Positions 1 through 8,377 of a stretch of DNA of 64,000 bases are shown piece by piece. The translations under genes were made by a program, and so were the position numbers. The stretch is taken from NCBI RefSeq assembly GCF_030409315.1, contig NZ_JAUFPS010000095.1, positions 62,001-126,000 of the forward strand. The letters are read 5' to 3'. Every line of letters begins with the position of its first letter. The stretch's first letter is position 1. The notes under the pieces were generated by a model. The model was not told the origin of the DNA. It worked only from the letters and a program-made list of their open reading frames with translations, and did not search any database. Source of the DNA: Mucilaginibacter flavus. Its GTDB lineage: Bacteria; Bacteroidota; Bacteroidia; Sphingobacteriales; Sphingobacteriaceae.

Positions 1-539
1 CCAACGGTATGTGAACCACGGGCGCCCATCACCAGGCCTTCCAGGGCGAAAATAACAAATAAAAATATGCCTAGGCGGATACTCCAGATATAGTATTCAG
101 GAAGTTCCGGAAATGAACGTGTACAAAATAAAACGCCGATGTAGGCTGTATATAAGGTTATCCCAACGGCCGCCAAAGCCATTATTCCTAAGATCAGAGC
201 GTACACGGGTGTGCTGCGATTATAATGGGATAATTGCCCCCGTGATGCCTGAAAAGCGATATAAAAAAGTTCAAATCCCAATAGAACAATCAGCGCCCAA
301 CTGTAACCATTAACTTGACCCGGAAGCCTTAAATACCAGCAGAACCAACCCATTGTCCAACTAAATATGCCGATGGACAGCGCAAATTTAAAGGGCTTGT
401 AAAACGCATTTGCACCCGTAACCTGCATTTGGCTAACCCTTGTTGCACCCAAAAACACGATAGCACTGATCAAACAGCACCAACCAAAATAAAATAAGGG
501 TTCATTTCTGAATTTCAATGTTATAAGAAAGTTATTCAT
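1..539 (-). CDS. Multi-pass membrane protein, 3' end outside the window
   Basis: The reading frame opens with ATG at 539 and runs off the left edge without a stop (about 179 residues visible). It is very hydrophobic, with roughly five predicted membrane segments near residues 15-34, 52-71, 82-100, 113-135 and 150-170, and short polar loops between them. It starts 10 bases after the stop of the oxidoreductase gene, so the two are probably one operon read away from the divergent AraC regulator. I do not recognise the family. The shape is that of a small integral membrane protein without an obvious catalytic motif in the visible part. Confidence 0.7.
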   Translation of the reverse strand, partial: MNNFLITLKFRNEPLFYFGWCCLISAIVFLGATRVSQMQVTGANAFYKPFKFALSIGIFSWTMGWFCWYLRLPGQVNGYSWALIVLLGFELFYIAFQASRGQLSHYNRSTPVYALILGIMALAAVGITLYTAYIGVLFCTRSFPELPEYYIWSIRLGIFLFVIFALEGLVMGARGSHTV

Positions 540-549
540 GGATGGAATG

Positions 550-1494
550 CTATGAATTTAAAATGCTAACCAATATTTTTCCCTTTGCCCTGCCGGTCTC
601 ACTGTACTGATGGGCTACAGCTACTTCTTCCAGTGGATATTCCCTGTCAATGATCACCTTAAGTTTATGTTCAATTATTAATGTCATAAGCTGGTTCATA
701 TCTTCAGTACTTGGATTATTCCAAACGCTCTTAACTTTTTTTGACCGGAACAAATTGAATAGCATGGCAAGCATGATCCGGAAAGAACCTACTGTCGTTA
801 CCAAAATTCCGCCTTTTTTAACCAGGCGCTGAATTTTTCCGATATCAAGCTTACCTACCGTGTCAAACACAATATCAAACTGCTTACCCATCCCGTAGAC
901 GTCCTGTCTGGTATAATCAAAGACCTGATCCGCATGTAATGCCTTCACGTTTTCCAAATTTTCTTTGCTACAAATTCCGGTTACCTTGGCACCAGCTAAT
1001 TTAGCCAGCTGAACGGCAAAACTTCCGATTCCGCCATATGCTCCGTTAATAAGCACTTCATCACCAGGTTTTACTTTAGCCGTCAGGCAGAGCCCGTTGT
1101 GGGCAGTACCACCGGCGCATGGCAGGCAGGCGCCTTGCGCAAAATCGACAGCGTCAGGAAGTTTAAATACAGCTTTTTTATCAACCGAAACAAACTCTGC
1201 ATAGGTGCCGAATTTAAATCCGGTATTCACCGTTACCCGGTCGCCCTTTTTTAAGCCTGCGACATTTTTGCCAACTTGTTCAATGACTCCCGCACTTTCA
1301 GATCCAAAAACTTTCGGGAACTTACGCCCGGCAAACAACTTAAATTGCCCGGCGCGAACCTTGCAGTCCATCGGGTTTACCGTCGTATAGTAGTTTTTGA
1401 CCAGCACTTGATTAGGGCCCACTTCCGGAACAGGTACCTGGGCCATTTGGAGTTCGTTAACTGAGCCGAATTTATTGATAATGATCGCTTTCAT
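550..1494 (-). CDS. NAD(P)H:quinone oxidoreductase-like MDR dehydrogenase (zinc-free)
   Basis: This 314-residue protein belongs to the medium-chain dehydrogenase/reductase superfamily. It has the N-terminal GroES-like fold (VLVKNYYTTVNPMDCKVRAG near 31-50) and a Rossmann half with the nucleotide-binding turn INGAYGGIGSFAVQLAKLAG near 150-168. The cysteine cluster that binds structural zinc in classical alcohol dehydrogenases is missing, which fits the quinone oxidoreductase branch. Such enzymes reduce quinones or enones with NADPH in the cytoplasm. The gene is divergent from an AraC regulator 114 bases away and leads an operon with a membrane protein. The natural substrate cannot be read from the sequence. 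Confidence 0.88.
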   Translation of the reverse strand: MKAIIINKFGSVNELQMAQVPVPEVGPNQVLVKNYYTTVNPMDCKVRAGQFKLFAGRKFPKVFGSESAGVIEQVGKNVAGLKKGDRVTVNTGFKFGTYAEFVSVDKKAVFKLPDAVDFAQGACLPCAGGTAHNGLCLTAKVKPGDEVLINGAYGGIGSFAVQLAKLAGAKVTGICSKENLENVKALHADQVFDYTRQDVYGMGKQFDIVFDTVGKLDIGKIQRLVKKGGILVTTVGSFRIMLAMLFNLFRSKKVKSVWNNPSTEDMNQLMTLIIEHKLKVIIDREYPLEEVAVAHQYSETGRAKGKILVSILNS

Positions 1495-1608
1495 TTTCTC
1501 CTAAAATTATGTATCAACTATAGTAGTTTATATGTGACGCAAACTTCAGGTTATTAATAGTGATTAAATAGCTATATTCGGCTGAATAATAGTCGCAAAA
1601 GGTCAAAA

Positions 1609-2571
1609 ATGATACTTGAATTTAATAGTCCTAACCTTTCGGGGCTTCTCCCGGCAATTGCAGCAGCAACAGGCAGTGTCATTGAGAATGGCACGATTAA
1701 AATAGGGGAAAAATTTGGTAAAGGTTATATAAAAGCTATTGTTGTCAATCCGCAGTTATGGATGCTGATCCGGCAGTATGAATTGAAAGAGGAACTTATC
1801 ATTAAACGAGGGCCGGTTACCGATGGGAATAATACCATCATATTAGCTTTTCATAATCTATATCGGGACATCGGCGAGTTATACGACAACACTCGTTCTT
1901 TGCCCTCTGTACAGATTGCAACGGCAGGGGTGGACTACGAAGATTTTTTTCCATCAAATACGAAGGTGAATACCTTAATTATTCTGATCCATTTAAATTT
2001 TTTAAGAGATCTATTGGACCCGGTTGGTAGAAACGATTTTTTTCAAATAATCCTATCGGGAACGCAATCATTTTTATTCGAAGAGATCCTTTCGCCGGAA
2101 ATGCAGGACGTTGCCGATGAGATAGTCGGTGAACAAGATCCAGGAGCCTTGACCGATTTTTACTACCGGTTGAAGGCGGAGGAACTGATCTACCTTTTTT
2201 TCAAAACACTGACCAGGCGCGACGATCTATCCGAATATCTGCCCAATAAAGAAGATGTTAAAAGAATTTACGCAATAAGAGACAAAATTATCGCTGACCT
2301 CAGCATTAACCCCAATTTAGCCGATTTGGCAAAACAATACGGCATGAGCGAAAGTAAAATAAAACGGCTCTTTAAACAGATCTTCGGAGATACCCTCTAT
2401 AATTACTACCAGTCCATCCGAATGAAACAAGCGGCATTTCTCATCAGGGATCAACGACTTTCAATTGCACAGGCGGGCTATCAAATGGGTTTTACAAATC
2501 TCAGCCACTTTGCACGAGTATTTGAAAGGTATCATGGCATAAAACCTAAAAAATATGCCAAAATATATTAA
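1609..2571 (+). CDS. AraC family transcriptional regulator
   Basis: This 320-residue protein has a C-terminal double helix-turn-helix at about 225-320, including the first helix pair MSESKIKRLFKQIFGDTLYN and the second-helix signature AGYQMGFTNLSHFARVFERY. The N-terminal 200 residues are an unrecognised sensory or dimerisation part. It is divergent from the oxidoreductase/membrane-protein operon across a short intergenic region, so it is the likely local regulator of that operon. Its C-terminal 90 residues are closely related to the decayed AraC copy at 42941-43275, so the two are recent paralogs, one of which is dead. Confidence 0.9.
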   Translation: MILEFNSPNLSGLLPAIAAATGSVIENGTIKIGEKFGKGYIKAIVVNPQLWMLIRQYELKEELIIKRGPVTDGNNTIILAFHNLYRDIGELYDNTRSLPSVQIATAGVDYEDFFPSNTKVNTLIILIHLNFLRDLLDPVGRNDFFQIILSGTQSFLFEEILSPEMQDVADEIVGEQDPGALTDFYYRLKAEELIYLFFKTLTRRDDLSEYLPNKEDVKRIYAIRDKIIADLSINPNLADLAKQYGMSESKIKRLFKQIFGDTLYNYYQSIRMKQAAFLIRDQRLSIAQAGYQMGFTNLSHFARVFERYHGIKPKKYAKIY

Positions 2572-2905
2572 CTGCTTCCTACCAATTCTGTCCATATCGG
2601 TGTAACCCTACTGTGCGGAAAAATTTTAAAATTTAATTTTTGAGGTGTTTTGCAATAATTCAAGTACGCCCGCTATTGGTTATTGATCGTTTCGGTCAAT
2701 AGGTGACGCTTAGCTTTAATTTTTTCACACTATTTGGTGATAATTCCTTGAAATGTTATACATAGTAATTAAAACTCAGGACATTTTAATTATCAATTAT
2801 GAGAAAATCGCATTGGCGCAGGTTGAGATTATTGAAAGCGGTAAAGCGTAATTGCTAAGTTTTGCAAAATATTTGTACAATCGAAATTTAATAAATTATC
2901 CCAAT
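2572..2905. other. AT-rich intergenic region
   Basis: No convincing gene was seen. There is an imperfect inverted repeat, TTATTGATC / GGTCAATAG, at about 2680-2702, which could be a weak terminator for the AraC gene or an operator. The rest is AT-rich leader sequence ahead of the NTF2-like gene. Confidence 0.4.
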
Positions 2906-3274
2906 ATGATGAAAGAAGAACAAACACTTAAAAACATAGTACTCATAAAAAAAGCTTACAGAGGATTCAATAACCGAGAAATTGATGCGGTATTGTCTTT
3001 GATGCATCAGGATATTCATTGGCCTAAAGCATTTGAAGGAGGTTACGTAATCGGCCATGAAGCCGTCAGAGACTATTGGACCCGGCAATGGAGTGAGATA
3101 AATCCGAAAGTCGAACCGACAGCTATTACTGAACGCCCTGACGGAAAAGTTGAAGTGGAAGTGTTCCAGCTCGTCAAGGATCTAAGCGGAAATATTTTAT
3201 TTGATGGGAAAGTAAAGCATGTGTATGTGATCAACAACGGTTTGCTACAGCAAATGGACATTGAGCTTACCTGA
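2906..3274 (+). CDS. NTF2-like / SnoaL-like small protein
   Basis: About 122 residues from the ATG pair at 2906. The frame stays open to 2852, but the sequence upstream of MMKEEQ does not look like a natural N-terminus. The pattern of an N-terminal helix with FNNREIDAVLSLMHQDIHW, then GHEAVRDYWTRQW, then beta strands ending in GKVKHVYVINNGLLQQMDIE, is the cone-shaped NTF2-like fold (SnoaL/DUF4440 type). Proteins of this fold act as small hydrolases, isomerases or ligand binders, so no specific reaction can be assigned. It stands alone downstream of the AraC gene. Confidence 0.75.
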   Translation: MMKEEQTLKNIVLIKKAYRGFNNREIDAVLSLMHQDIHWPKAFEGGYVIGHEAVRDYWTRQWSEINPKVEPTAITERPDGKVEVEVFQLVKDLSGNILFDGKVKHVYVINNGLLQQMDIELT

Positions 3275-3331
3275 TCAGTTGACCGACAGAATCGAAATAA
3301 TTGCAAACAATACAATGTGTTTTTATTCTGT

Positions 3332-3409
3332 TTGGATTTTGACTATCCACAATCTTTCAACAAGCTATTTAAAAGCAAAACCAGTTTAACCCCGGTTGAA
3401 TTCCGATAA
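3332..3409 (+). pseudogene. Relic of an AraC-family C-terminus
   Basis: The frame ending at TAA 3407-3409 encodes FDYPQSFNKLFKSKTSLTPV followed by EFR. This is the last helix and tail of a typical AraC/XylS protein (F-x-x-x-F-K-x-x-x-G-x-[ST]-P-x-x-[FY]-R). No N-terminal part is in frame upstream, so only the last 25 or so codons remain. A similar tail, in reverse, lies at 42879-42950 beside a copy of the AraC gene found at 1609. Confidence 0.6.
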
Positions 3410-3553
3410 AGCTTTTATTAAAATGTCAATTTTATTCGTCACTTAGCTGGCATAGCTTTACGTTCCAGAAGACAATTTTGAAACCGGCCTGTTTTTCAGC
3501 AAAGCGGCTGGCCGTAGGCGGGCTTGATTTGCTGGAAGTCAGGCGACCCACCA

Positions 3554-3611
3554 CGCCGCCCTGCCTGTTGCGGATGAAAGCAGCAAGTGGCAGGGCGGCG
3601 CGATTTTTTTA
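3554..3611 (+). terminator. GC-rich hairpin with T run
   Basis: A 12-base perfect stem, CGCCGCCCTGCC (3554-3565) with GGCAGGGCGGCG (3589-3600), encloses a 23-base loop with further weak pairing (TGTTGC/GCAGCA). It is followed by CGATTTTTTT. It fits a rho-independent terminator read on the plus strand. Because it lies at the 3' end of the minus-strand PRTRC cassette, it also separates the cassette from the left flank. Confidence 0.6.
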
Positions 3612-3811
3612 CGATCTCAGTTTGAGTAATTTATCATAGCTATCTTGCCAGTAAGCCTCCATCGCAGCATACTGTTTGGCATAAGCGGAGTCGGTATGCC
3701 GGTAATGGTGGTAGTCGTCCGCTTATAAAATTGCCAGGTCTAAATCAGCCACATGAATGGTTTTTCCGGCCAAATCTTTAATTTTCCTATGTTTTTTGTA
3801 TAAATCCGCAT
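3609..3811 (-). pseudogene. Decayed small gene at the 3' end of the PRTRC cassette
   Basis: An ATG at 3811 overlaps the ThiF gene stop (TAATG), as expected for the next gene of the operon. Its frame soon closes. A second frame carries KIKDLAGKTIHVADLDLAIL, an in-frame TAA at 3723-3725, then YAKQYAAMEAYWQDSYDKLL to the stop at 3609. The total length, 203 bases, is one short of a multiple of three. This fits an original gene of about 67 codons that lost one base, probably in the A run near its start, and gained one nonsense change. The family is not recognised. The conserved-looking coding segments on both sides of the stop argue for a real former gene. Confidence 0.5.
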
Positions 3812-4647
3812 TAAGCTGTAGCATACTCTAATGATTCGTCACAAACCACTTTAAGGGGCTGTGTCCGGAAGTCATGCAGGTTCATAAAAAACCCACGGTT
3901 GGGTAATATGCCCTCACGAAATAATTGCCATAAAAGTGAAGCCCCCATATTGGCTAAAGTAGAATTGATGAATAAATCCTGTTTGGTGAGCGCTTCGGCT
4001 AACGAGCAACTTGGCGTATCGTCGGTAGTATCTGCCATTTCCAATAATGCTTTAAAAGTCTCGGTTACAAAAGGAAGGTTACCCACCGGCGCAAACTTTT
4101 CCGAGGCGGGTTGTTTAAGATTGCCGATGGTGGAAAGTATCACTTGTCCCGTGTCTTTGCTATTGCCTAAATCCATCCAGTATAGCGGCTTATTGCGTTC
4201 ATACCCCCGGTAATCTTTGTACTCCCCTAAAATTTCTGCGATTTCAAACCGGGCGGCGGCATTATCCACGCAGGTTATATAAAGGTTTGCTTTGCCGCCA
4301 TCGGGGAAATATCGCCGGGTTTCGGTATCGTAGCGTTTAGCAATCGCTTTCCAGTTCGTACCGAAAAAGCGGTTGATACGGTTAACAAGGGCAACACTTT
4401 TATGCAAGCCGATTTCTGCTTCCGCAAAAAGCTGCCTTCCGAGGTTGGCAGGGCTTACGGTATCATCATCATAAACGGTAACGATCAAGCCGGGATAGTC
4501 AAATGCAAGCATGGCTTGGTTCATTCGTGCGAGCGCGGCGAGCATTTGGCTCCCCGTTCCCCCGGCGCCTATGAGGTTGACAGTAATCGGGTTGGTGGGA
4601 TTGACCAAATAACTATCGGTTATGTGTACTGCGGTTAAAGTGTTCAT
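3811..4647 (-). CDS. PRTRC system ThiF/E1-like protein
   Basis: A 278-residue protein from ATG 4647, which overlaps the stop of the preceding gene as ATGA. The frame could extend to 4731, but that part runs inside the upstream gene. It has the E1/ThiF Rossmann motif NLIGAGGTGSQMLAALARMN near residue 22-41 (counted from this start), YDDDTVSPANLGRQLF for the nucleotide acidic/Arg region, and CVDNAAAR further on. ThiF/E1 enzymes adenylate the C-terminus of ubiquitin-like or sulphur-carrier proteins. In PRTRC (ParB-related, ThiF-related) cassettes the partner is unknown. The reading is strong because proteins B, C and E lie directly upstream. Confidence 0.9.
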   Translation of the reverse strand: MNTLTAVHITDSYLVNPTNPITVNLIGAGGTGSQMLAALARMNQAMLAFDYPGLIVTVYDDDTVSPANLGRQLFAEAEIGLHKSVALVNRINRFFGTNWKAIAKRYDTETRRYFPDGGKANLYITCVDNAAARFEIAEILGEYKDYRGYERNKPLYWMDLGNSKDTGQVILSTIGNLKQPASEKFAPVGNLPFVTETFKALLEMADTTDDTPSCSLAEALTKQDLFINSTLANMGASLLWQLFREGILPNRGFFMNLHDFRTQPLKVVCDESLEYATA

Positions 4648-5363
4648 CGGATTAAGTTTTTGAGTTGATATTGGGTTGCGTTCAGCACTTCGGTGGGAAA
4701 CGGTTCTGCTGTGGCAGTCAATTGTTGCCAAAGCTGTATGATGTTACCTTTTATGGGTTCATGTCCTCCAATGAGGTGGCTGAAATAGCTGTTAAAAAAG
4801 TAGTCCTGCCATAGTGCTATGAATTGCTCCAAGCTGCAATCGTTTGGGATGCGGATGCGCACGTTCCCCATGCATACTCGGCCGTCATTATAAAGATTAA
4901 AAAACGGGGCGTAAAAAAGCGGGGTGCTTTCTGTAAAGCCAGTATGTAATGAGGCAAATATTTGAAGACTGCCTTTACCCGCTTTCCATACGAGTGCAGG
5001 GATATTTGCCATTCCTGACAGGATACCCAAGTTTTCAGTAAATAGCAATTTTACTGGCTTGGGCGGGGTATGCCATACTACACAACCATCTGCACCACTG
5101 TTCAGGTGCAAAACATTGGCGGGCATTAACCCTTTAGGCGTTAAAAAACCCTGTGCTTTCTTTTCATTTACCTGCAAAGCTTTAGCAAAGTTGTTACTTT
5201 CCCTGACGGATAAAGGATGCCCGTTAATTGGGCAACCTTGCTCATCCATGTCGTAACTTTCGATATAGTAATCAGTTTGTTGGTTTTCGCCTGTTTTGCG
5301 CAGGATAATCAAAGCTTTTACCGGCTCGTATAAATTCCCGAATGTTCCTGTTAATTCTTTCAT
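4644..5363 (-). CDS. PRTRC system protein B
   Basis: 239 residues if it starts at ATG 5363, which overlaps the previous stop as ATGA (a longer frame begins at 5387). The gene is in the order expected for PRTRC cassettes in Bacteroidota: directly before ThiF and after C/E. The sequence is globular without signal peptide or membrane segments. It has a mid-protein stretch LHLNSGADGCVVWHTPPKPV and a C-terminal region with a conserved-looking run of aromatic residues around GRVCMGNVRIRIPNDCSLEQ. PRTRC protein B has no known biochemical role. The identification rests on neighbours and general resemblance. Confidence 0.8.
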   Translation of the reverse strand: MKELTGTFGNLYEPVKALIILRKTGENQQTDYYIESYDMDEQGCPINGHPLSVRESNNFAKALQVNEKKAQGFLTPKGLMPANVLHLNSGADGCVVWHTPPKPVKLLFTENLGILSGMANIPALVWKAGKGSLQIFASLHTGFTESTPLFYAPFFNLYNDGRVCMGNVRIRIPNDCSLEQFIALWQDYFFNSYFSHLIGGHEPIKGNIIQLWQQLTATAEPFPTEVLNATQYQLKNLIR

Positions 5364-6460
5364 GGTTTGCGGTGTAAAAGGGTACATAAATCGTCTATCA
5401 GGGCGAATGCCTTTTGCTCATAGGCTAATTCATTGGTATAGCCGGGTTGCGGTTTATTAAAAAACGTGATAACCTCCGGCTCCTGGTAACGGGTGCGCTC
5501 GTTAAAATCATCGTTTACCATACTTTTCAGGCGTTCACTCAGGCTGTCGTCCACGCTTCCGATAAAGGATATATATTCATGCATACCGACATAATTATCT
5601 TCATAATCCTCCACCTCGTAATCGCATAAACTGGCATGCCTGAAAAGGTTTGCGTTTGGGAAATCCTTTCCTAATTGCAGGCAGGTATTTGCCACTTTAA
5701 GGCAATCCATTTCAAATTGAGTTACGGCCTTAAAATTGGCTATCCTGTCGCCCAAACTTTGGCGAAAACCGCTTTCCATCATTTTAGCCTGGATTAAATC
5801 GCCCTGTATTTTGGCGTTTTCGAGGGCTGTTTTTTCATGGGCATATTCCTCATTTTCACCATCGCCCCAATCATCGTTTATCCAGTCTTCCAAAGCCTCG
5901 TAATTATAATACATATAAGTGTCCTCGTCCCGGTAATAAGTAATCCCTGCCTCGGCATACAGATAAGCGCAGACAGCCGTCAATAGTTCGGCGCAGGGAA
6001 TATGAGCTACATTTTGCCACAATTCATAAATCGGCATTACCGGGATATAATACAGGCAAAAATCTTCGTCAAACGTTTCTACTATCGTCAAACATATTTC
6101 GCAGTTCTCCTGTCCGATTATTTTTAAGTGGCGGTATTTGTCTTTTACCCTAAGTTTGCGGTGCAGCTCCCTTTCAGCCATCAGCAAATTATATGGGTAC
6201 GGCAGGCAATGAAAGTCAGCCAGTTCTAATCGGTAATGTTCCCCGAGATAAGAACGGGATTTAAAAAAATCCCGTTCTGTGGCTGAACGATCCGGCAACT
6301 CCGGCGCAGGTGCGTACATGGGCGTAAAACTATGCCTTAAAAAACCATCGGTAACAGGTGCAGCGGTGCCGAGCGCGGCGGGTTTTGCCTTACTTCCTGC
6401 GCATCGGGCAGCCTGTCGAGGTCTTTGGCGAATTGAGCGATTTGCTGATGTAGTTTCCAT
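5360..6460 (-). CDS. Acidic PRTRC-cassette protein, N-terminus probably in another frame
   Basis: A 366-residue open frame. The part after about residue 40 looks natural and is very acidic and Tyr-rich (for example YYRDEDTYMYYNYEALEDWI and YEVEDYEDNYVGMHEYISFI). The first 40 residues (Arg/Ala-rich) do not look natural. A better N-terminus is encoded one frame away at 6337-6510, starting 2 bases after the stop of protein C. The two frames meet at a six-base T run (6339-6344 on the opposite strand), so either a base is missing there or the ribosome slips by -1. The family is not recognised. It lies between proteins C and B, overlapping B by four bases, so it is co-translated with them. Confidence 0.7.
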   Translation of the reverse strand: METTSANRSIRQRPRQAARCAGSKAKPAALGTAAPVTDGFLRHSFTPMYAPAPELPDRSATERDFFKSRSYLGEHYRLELADFHCLPYPYNLLMAERELHRKLRVKDKYRHLKIIGQENCEICLTIVETFDEDFCLYYIPVMPIYELWQNVAHIPCAELLTAVCAYLYAEAGITYYRDEDTYMYYNYEALEDWINDDWGDGENEEYAHEKTALENAKIQGDLIQAKMMESGFRQSLGDRIANFKAVTQFEMDCLKVANTCLQLGKDFPNANLFRHASLCDYEVEDYEDNYVGMHEYISFIGSVDDSLSERLKSMVNDDFNERTRYQEPEVITFFNKPQPGYTNELAYEQKAFALIDDLCTLLHRKP

Positions 6461-6510
6461 TGCGGTTGTTTTCGTTGCTGTATCAATCTGTTTTCGGTTT
6501 GCTTTTCCAT
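6337..6510 (-). other. Likely true N-terminal coding segment of the acidic PRTRC protein
   Basis: A 57-codon frame from ATG 6510 to TAA 6337 encodes a natural-looking start (MEKQTENRLIQQRKQ, then QIAQFAKDLDRLPDAQEVRQ). It begins 2 bases after the protein C stop with an AAAGG-like site upstream. Its stop lies exactly at the GTTTTTTAA run, where moving back by one base, or adding one T, joins it to the frame of the downstream 5360-6460 gene at FLRHSFTPMYAPAPEL. A join would give one protein of about 385 residues. Confidence 0.55.
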
Positions 6511-6512
6511 CG

Positions 6513-6731
6513 TTAACCTTTCGTACCTATGGTGGATACAAATTCGTATTCCCTAAAGTCATCCCTGAATTCAGGGCCGACTATCTTGGCAGTCGTCAAA
6601 ATGGCGTAGAGGTTGGCAAAGTGGTTACAAACGGCTTCGGGGCTAAAGTCTTCGTTGGGGTCAGTGAGCCGTATCTTTTGACCGTTCTCGGTATGGATAA
6701 ATATCCGTGGTAATAATTTTGTCTGTATCAT
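6513..6731 (-). CDS. PRTRC system protein C
   Basis: A 72-residue protein, the usual length for this small family (about 65-80). It reads LPRIFIHTENGQKIRLTDPN then SPEAVCNHFANLYAILTTAK, that is, a beta-rich start, an N-terminal helix and a short acidic tail, as in PRTRC protein C. It lies 11 bases after protein E and just ahead of the acidic protein, all on one transcript. Its role is unknown. The similarity to small ubiquitin-like carriers, suggested by the nearby ThiF gene, is only an idea; there is no C-terminal di-glycine (it ends TIGTKG). Confidence 0.82.
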   Translation of the reverse strand: MIQTKLLPRIFIHTENGQKIRLTDPNEDFSPEAVCNHFANLYAILTTAKIVGPEFRDDFREYEFVSTIGTKG

Positions 6732-6742
6732 GGAGGTGGAGA

Positions 6743-7333
6743 TTAAGAGTTATAATTTAAAAGTGCTTTTTCGTAAAGGCTGGCTTGCTGTTCCAAATAC
6801 TGGCGTTTCTTTTTCAATTCGTTTTCCTTGTTCGGGTGTTCTTCGATAGTTGGTAAGATGCTCAGGGCTTCGGAGAATTTGAACTTTTTAATCAGTTCAG
6901 TAACCTGTTCCATCGCTTCGTCATAAATTTTCTTCTTTTCTTCCTTGCTGATTTTCGGCTCCGGCAATTCCACATCAGCCGTTTTTTTAGTAGCGGTTGC
7001 TGTTGCTTGTGCTTTTTCCTTGTTCTTCTTATCTTGTTCCAGTTTAGAGGCAGCTTTGGCTTCTTCCACGCTTTTTAAATGGGCTTCCATATTGACTTGT
7101 AAGCCCGCACTTTTAATAATCGGTTCGGTGACCTTATCGAAAAAGCTTTCGTCCAATTCTCCGGCAGTACCCGAAAGTGTCAGCGGGACAATCAGATTGA
7201 CCGCTTTATCCCCGCAGGTCGTGTTGAATAATTGCGATACGATAAAATTGCCTTTATCGTCGGTGGTGATAACCAGTTTCCAAACCCCTTTAAGGTTCAG
7301 ACTTGCGATATTTTGAAAAAAGTTAGTTGTCAT
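6743..7333 (-). CDS. PRTRC system protein E
   Basis: 196 residues. The N-terminal 95 residues form a compact domain starting MTTNFFQNIASLNLKGVWKL and containing VNLIVPLTLSGTAGELDESF, typical of PRTRC protein E. A charged Lys/Ala/Glu linker (about 100-135, AKAASKLEQDKKNKEKAQAT) leads to a helical C-terminal region that may be a coiled coil. Its function is not known; it is a marker of the PRTRC cassette. It is 4 bases from the upstream gene and 11 bases from protein C. Confidence 0.85.
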   Translation of the reverse strand: MTTNFFQNIASLNLKGVWKLVITTDDKGNFIVSQLFNTTCGDKAVNLIVPLTLSGTAGELDESFFDKVTEPIIKSAGLQVNMEAHLKSVEEAKAASKLEQDKKNKEKAQATATATKKTADVELPEPKISKEEKKKIYDEAMEQVTELIKKFKFSEALSILPTIEEHPNKENELKKKRQYLEQQASLYEKALLNYNS

Positions 7334-7337
7334 GGTG

Positions 7338-8012
7338 TTAATTTTTTGGTGTCCGTTTATTTAATGCTGTTAAATGGTTTGCCGACCTCCCGTCTGCGGT
7401 AAACAAGTATTCATTGGTTAAAATACTTTCCTTGATAGCAGTATCGCTTGTCAGAAATTCGTATTGCTTTTCAAGGGATCGGTAAAGGTGGCGATTGAGG
7501 ATTTCCGCTATGGAGCGTAGCCATTCTTCAAGTTTATCCAGTTCTTCAAAAATATTGTCGTGCGATTTGCCGTCTTTGATAACTTCGGAAATGCCTAAAT
7601 CTGTTACCACGCCGTACTGTCTCGTCCTGCCTATAATTTGTGGTTCGCCCGGCAACAAGCCCTTTGCTACCAAAGCCATCACCCTGCGGTCAATCTGCGG
7701 AACGATGAATACAAATTCCTGTAGCGGTGCATAGTCCTTCCACGATTGGTTAGCGATTGACGTAACCAGTTGGGGGATGTTGACTAAAGCGGAGAAACTG
7801 CAACCGTCTCCCTGTGAATAGAAGCCCCTGAATTTGATTTTATCTTTAATCGCGGCAATACCCATATAGGAACACAATTCCATAAAATCCTCAAATTCAT
7901 CGTCCCACCAGTCAAAATTGACATTCAAATCCCGGTAGGTCGTCAGTGCTTTTTCCTTGCTGATTTTGTCCAGTTCGCTGAAGCTGTAAAGTTTTAACAT
8001 TATCGTTTTCAT
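7338..8012 (-). CDS. Conserved unknown protein of phage/plasmid type
   Basis: 224 residues; an internal ATG at 8000 (MLKLYSFSELDK) is an alternative start. The features SELDKISKEKALTTYRDLNV, then WWDDEFEDFMELCSYMGI, then FRGFYSQGDGCSFSALV recall a family seen in phages and plasmids, with the pattern (D/E)xFWSQGDGaxF. No enzymatic role is known. It sits inside the PRTRC operon with 4-base gaps on both sides, so it travels with the cassette. No signal peptide or membrane segment is visible. Confidence 0.7.
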   Translation of the reverse strand: MKTIMLKLYSFSELDKISKEKALTTYRDLNVNFDWWDDEFEDFMELCSYMGIAAIKDKIKFRGFYSQGDGCSFSALVNIPQLVTSIANQSWKDYAPLQEFVFIVPQIDRRVMALVAKGLLPGEPQIIGRTRQYGVVTDLGISEVIKDGKSHDNIFEELDKLEEWLRSIAEILNRHLYRSLEKQYEFLTSDTAIKESILTNEYLFTADGRSANHLTALNKRTPKN

Positions 8013-8016
8013 AGGC

Positions 8017-8361
8017 TCAAAGCGGTTTGTTTTCGATGGTTAAAAGATAGTTGGTGTACCTTTGGGTAAGGTTTTCACCCTTACGGAAGATGTCGGTTTT
8101 ATAGAAATACCGCTCTTCAAAAAAGGCTACGACTTTTGTTTGGAGGTTAATCTCATAACGATAAGTAGCGTTTACCCGCAGTTCATTCGGGGTGCAATGC
8201 TCCCCTAACAAAGCCAGTTCCGCATCCGTATCGTTCAGGGCTAAAAGCGGTAACAATAGAGATTCTACGATATAGGCCTGTTCAGGGGCGCTACTACTGT
8301 CAGCAACGCAAATAATAGCTTTGCCGTTAGTGAGGGTGATATAAAGATTTGAGCGTGTCAT
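8017..8361 (-). CDS. Unknown small protein in the PRTRC operon
   Basis: 114 residues with no recognised domain. It starts with short beta strands (SNLYITLTNGKAIICVADSS), has a central helix EQAYIVESLLLPLLALNDTD and ends in a helix with NLTQRYTNYLLTIENKPL. It is cytosolic by composition. It is separated from DUF932 by 46 bases that contain a strong hairpin, and from the next gene by 4 bases. Confidence 0.65.
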   Translation of the reverse strand: MTRSNLYITLTNGKAIICVADSSSAPEQAYIVESLLLPLLALNDTDAELALLGEHCTPNELRVNATYRYEINLQTKVVAFFEERYFYKTDIFRKGENLTQRYTNYLLTIENKPL

Positions 8362-8377
8362 ATGCTTTGATTTTAAT

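Noticed and set aside
6279..6713. Plus-strand frame of 144 residues over the PRTRC C/acidic protein junction
   Set aside because: It is antisense to well-supported overlapping PRTRC genes and has no domain.
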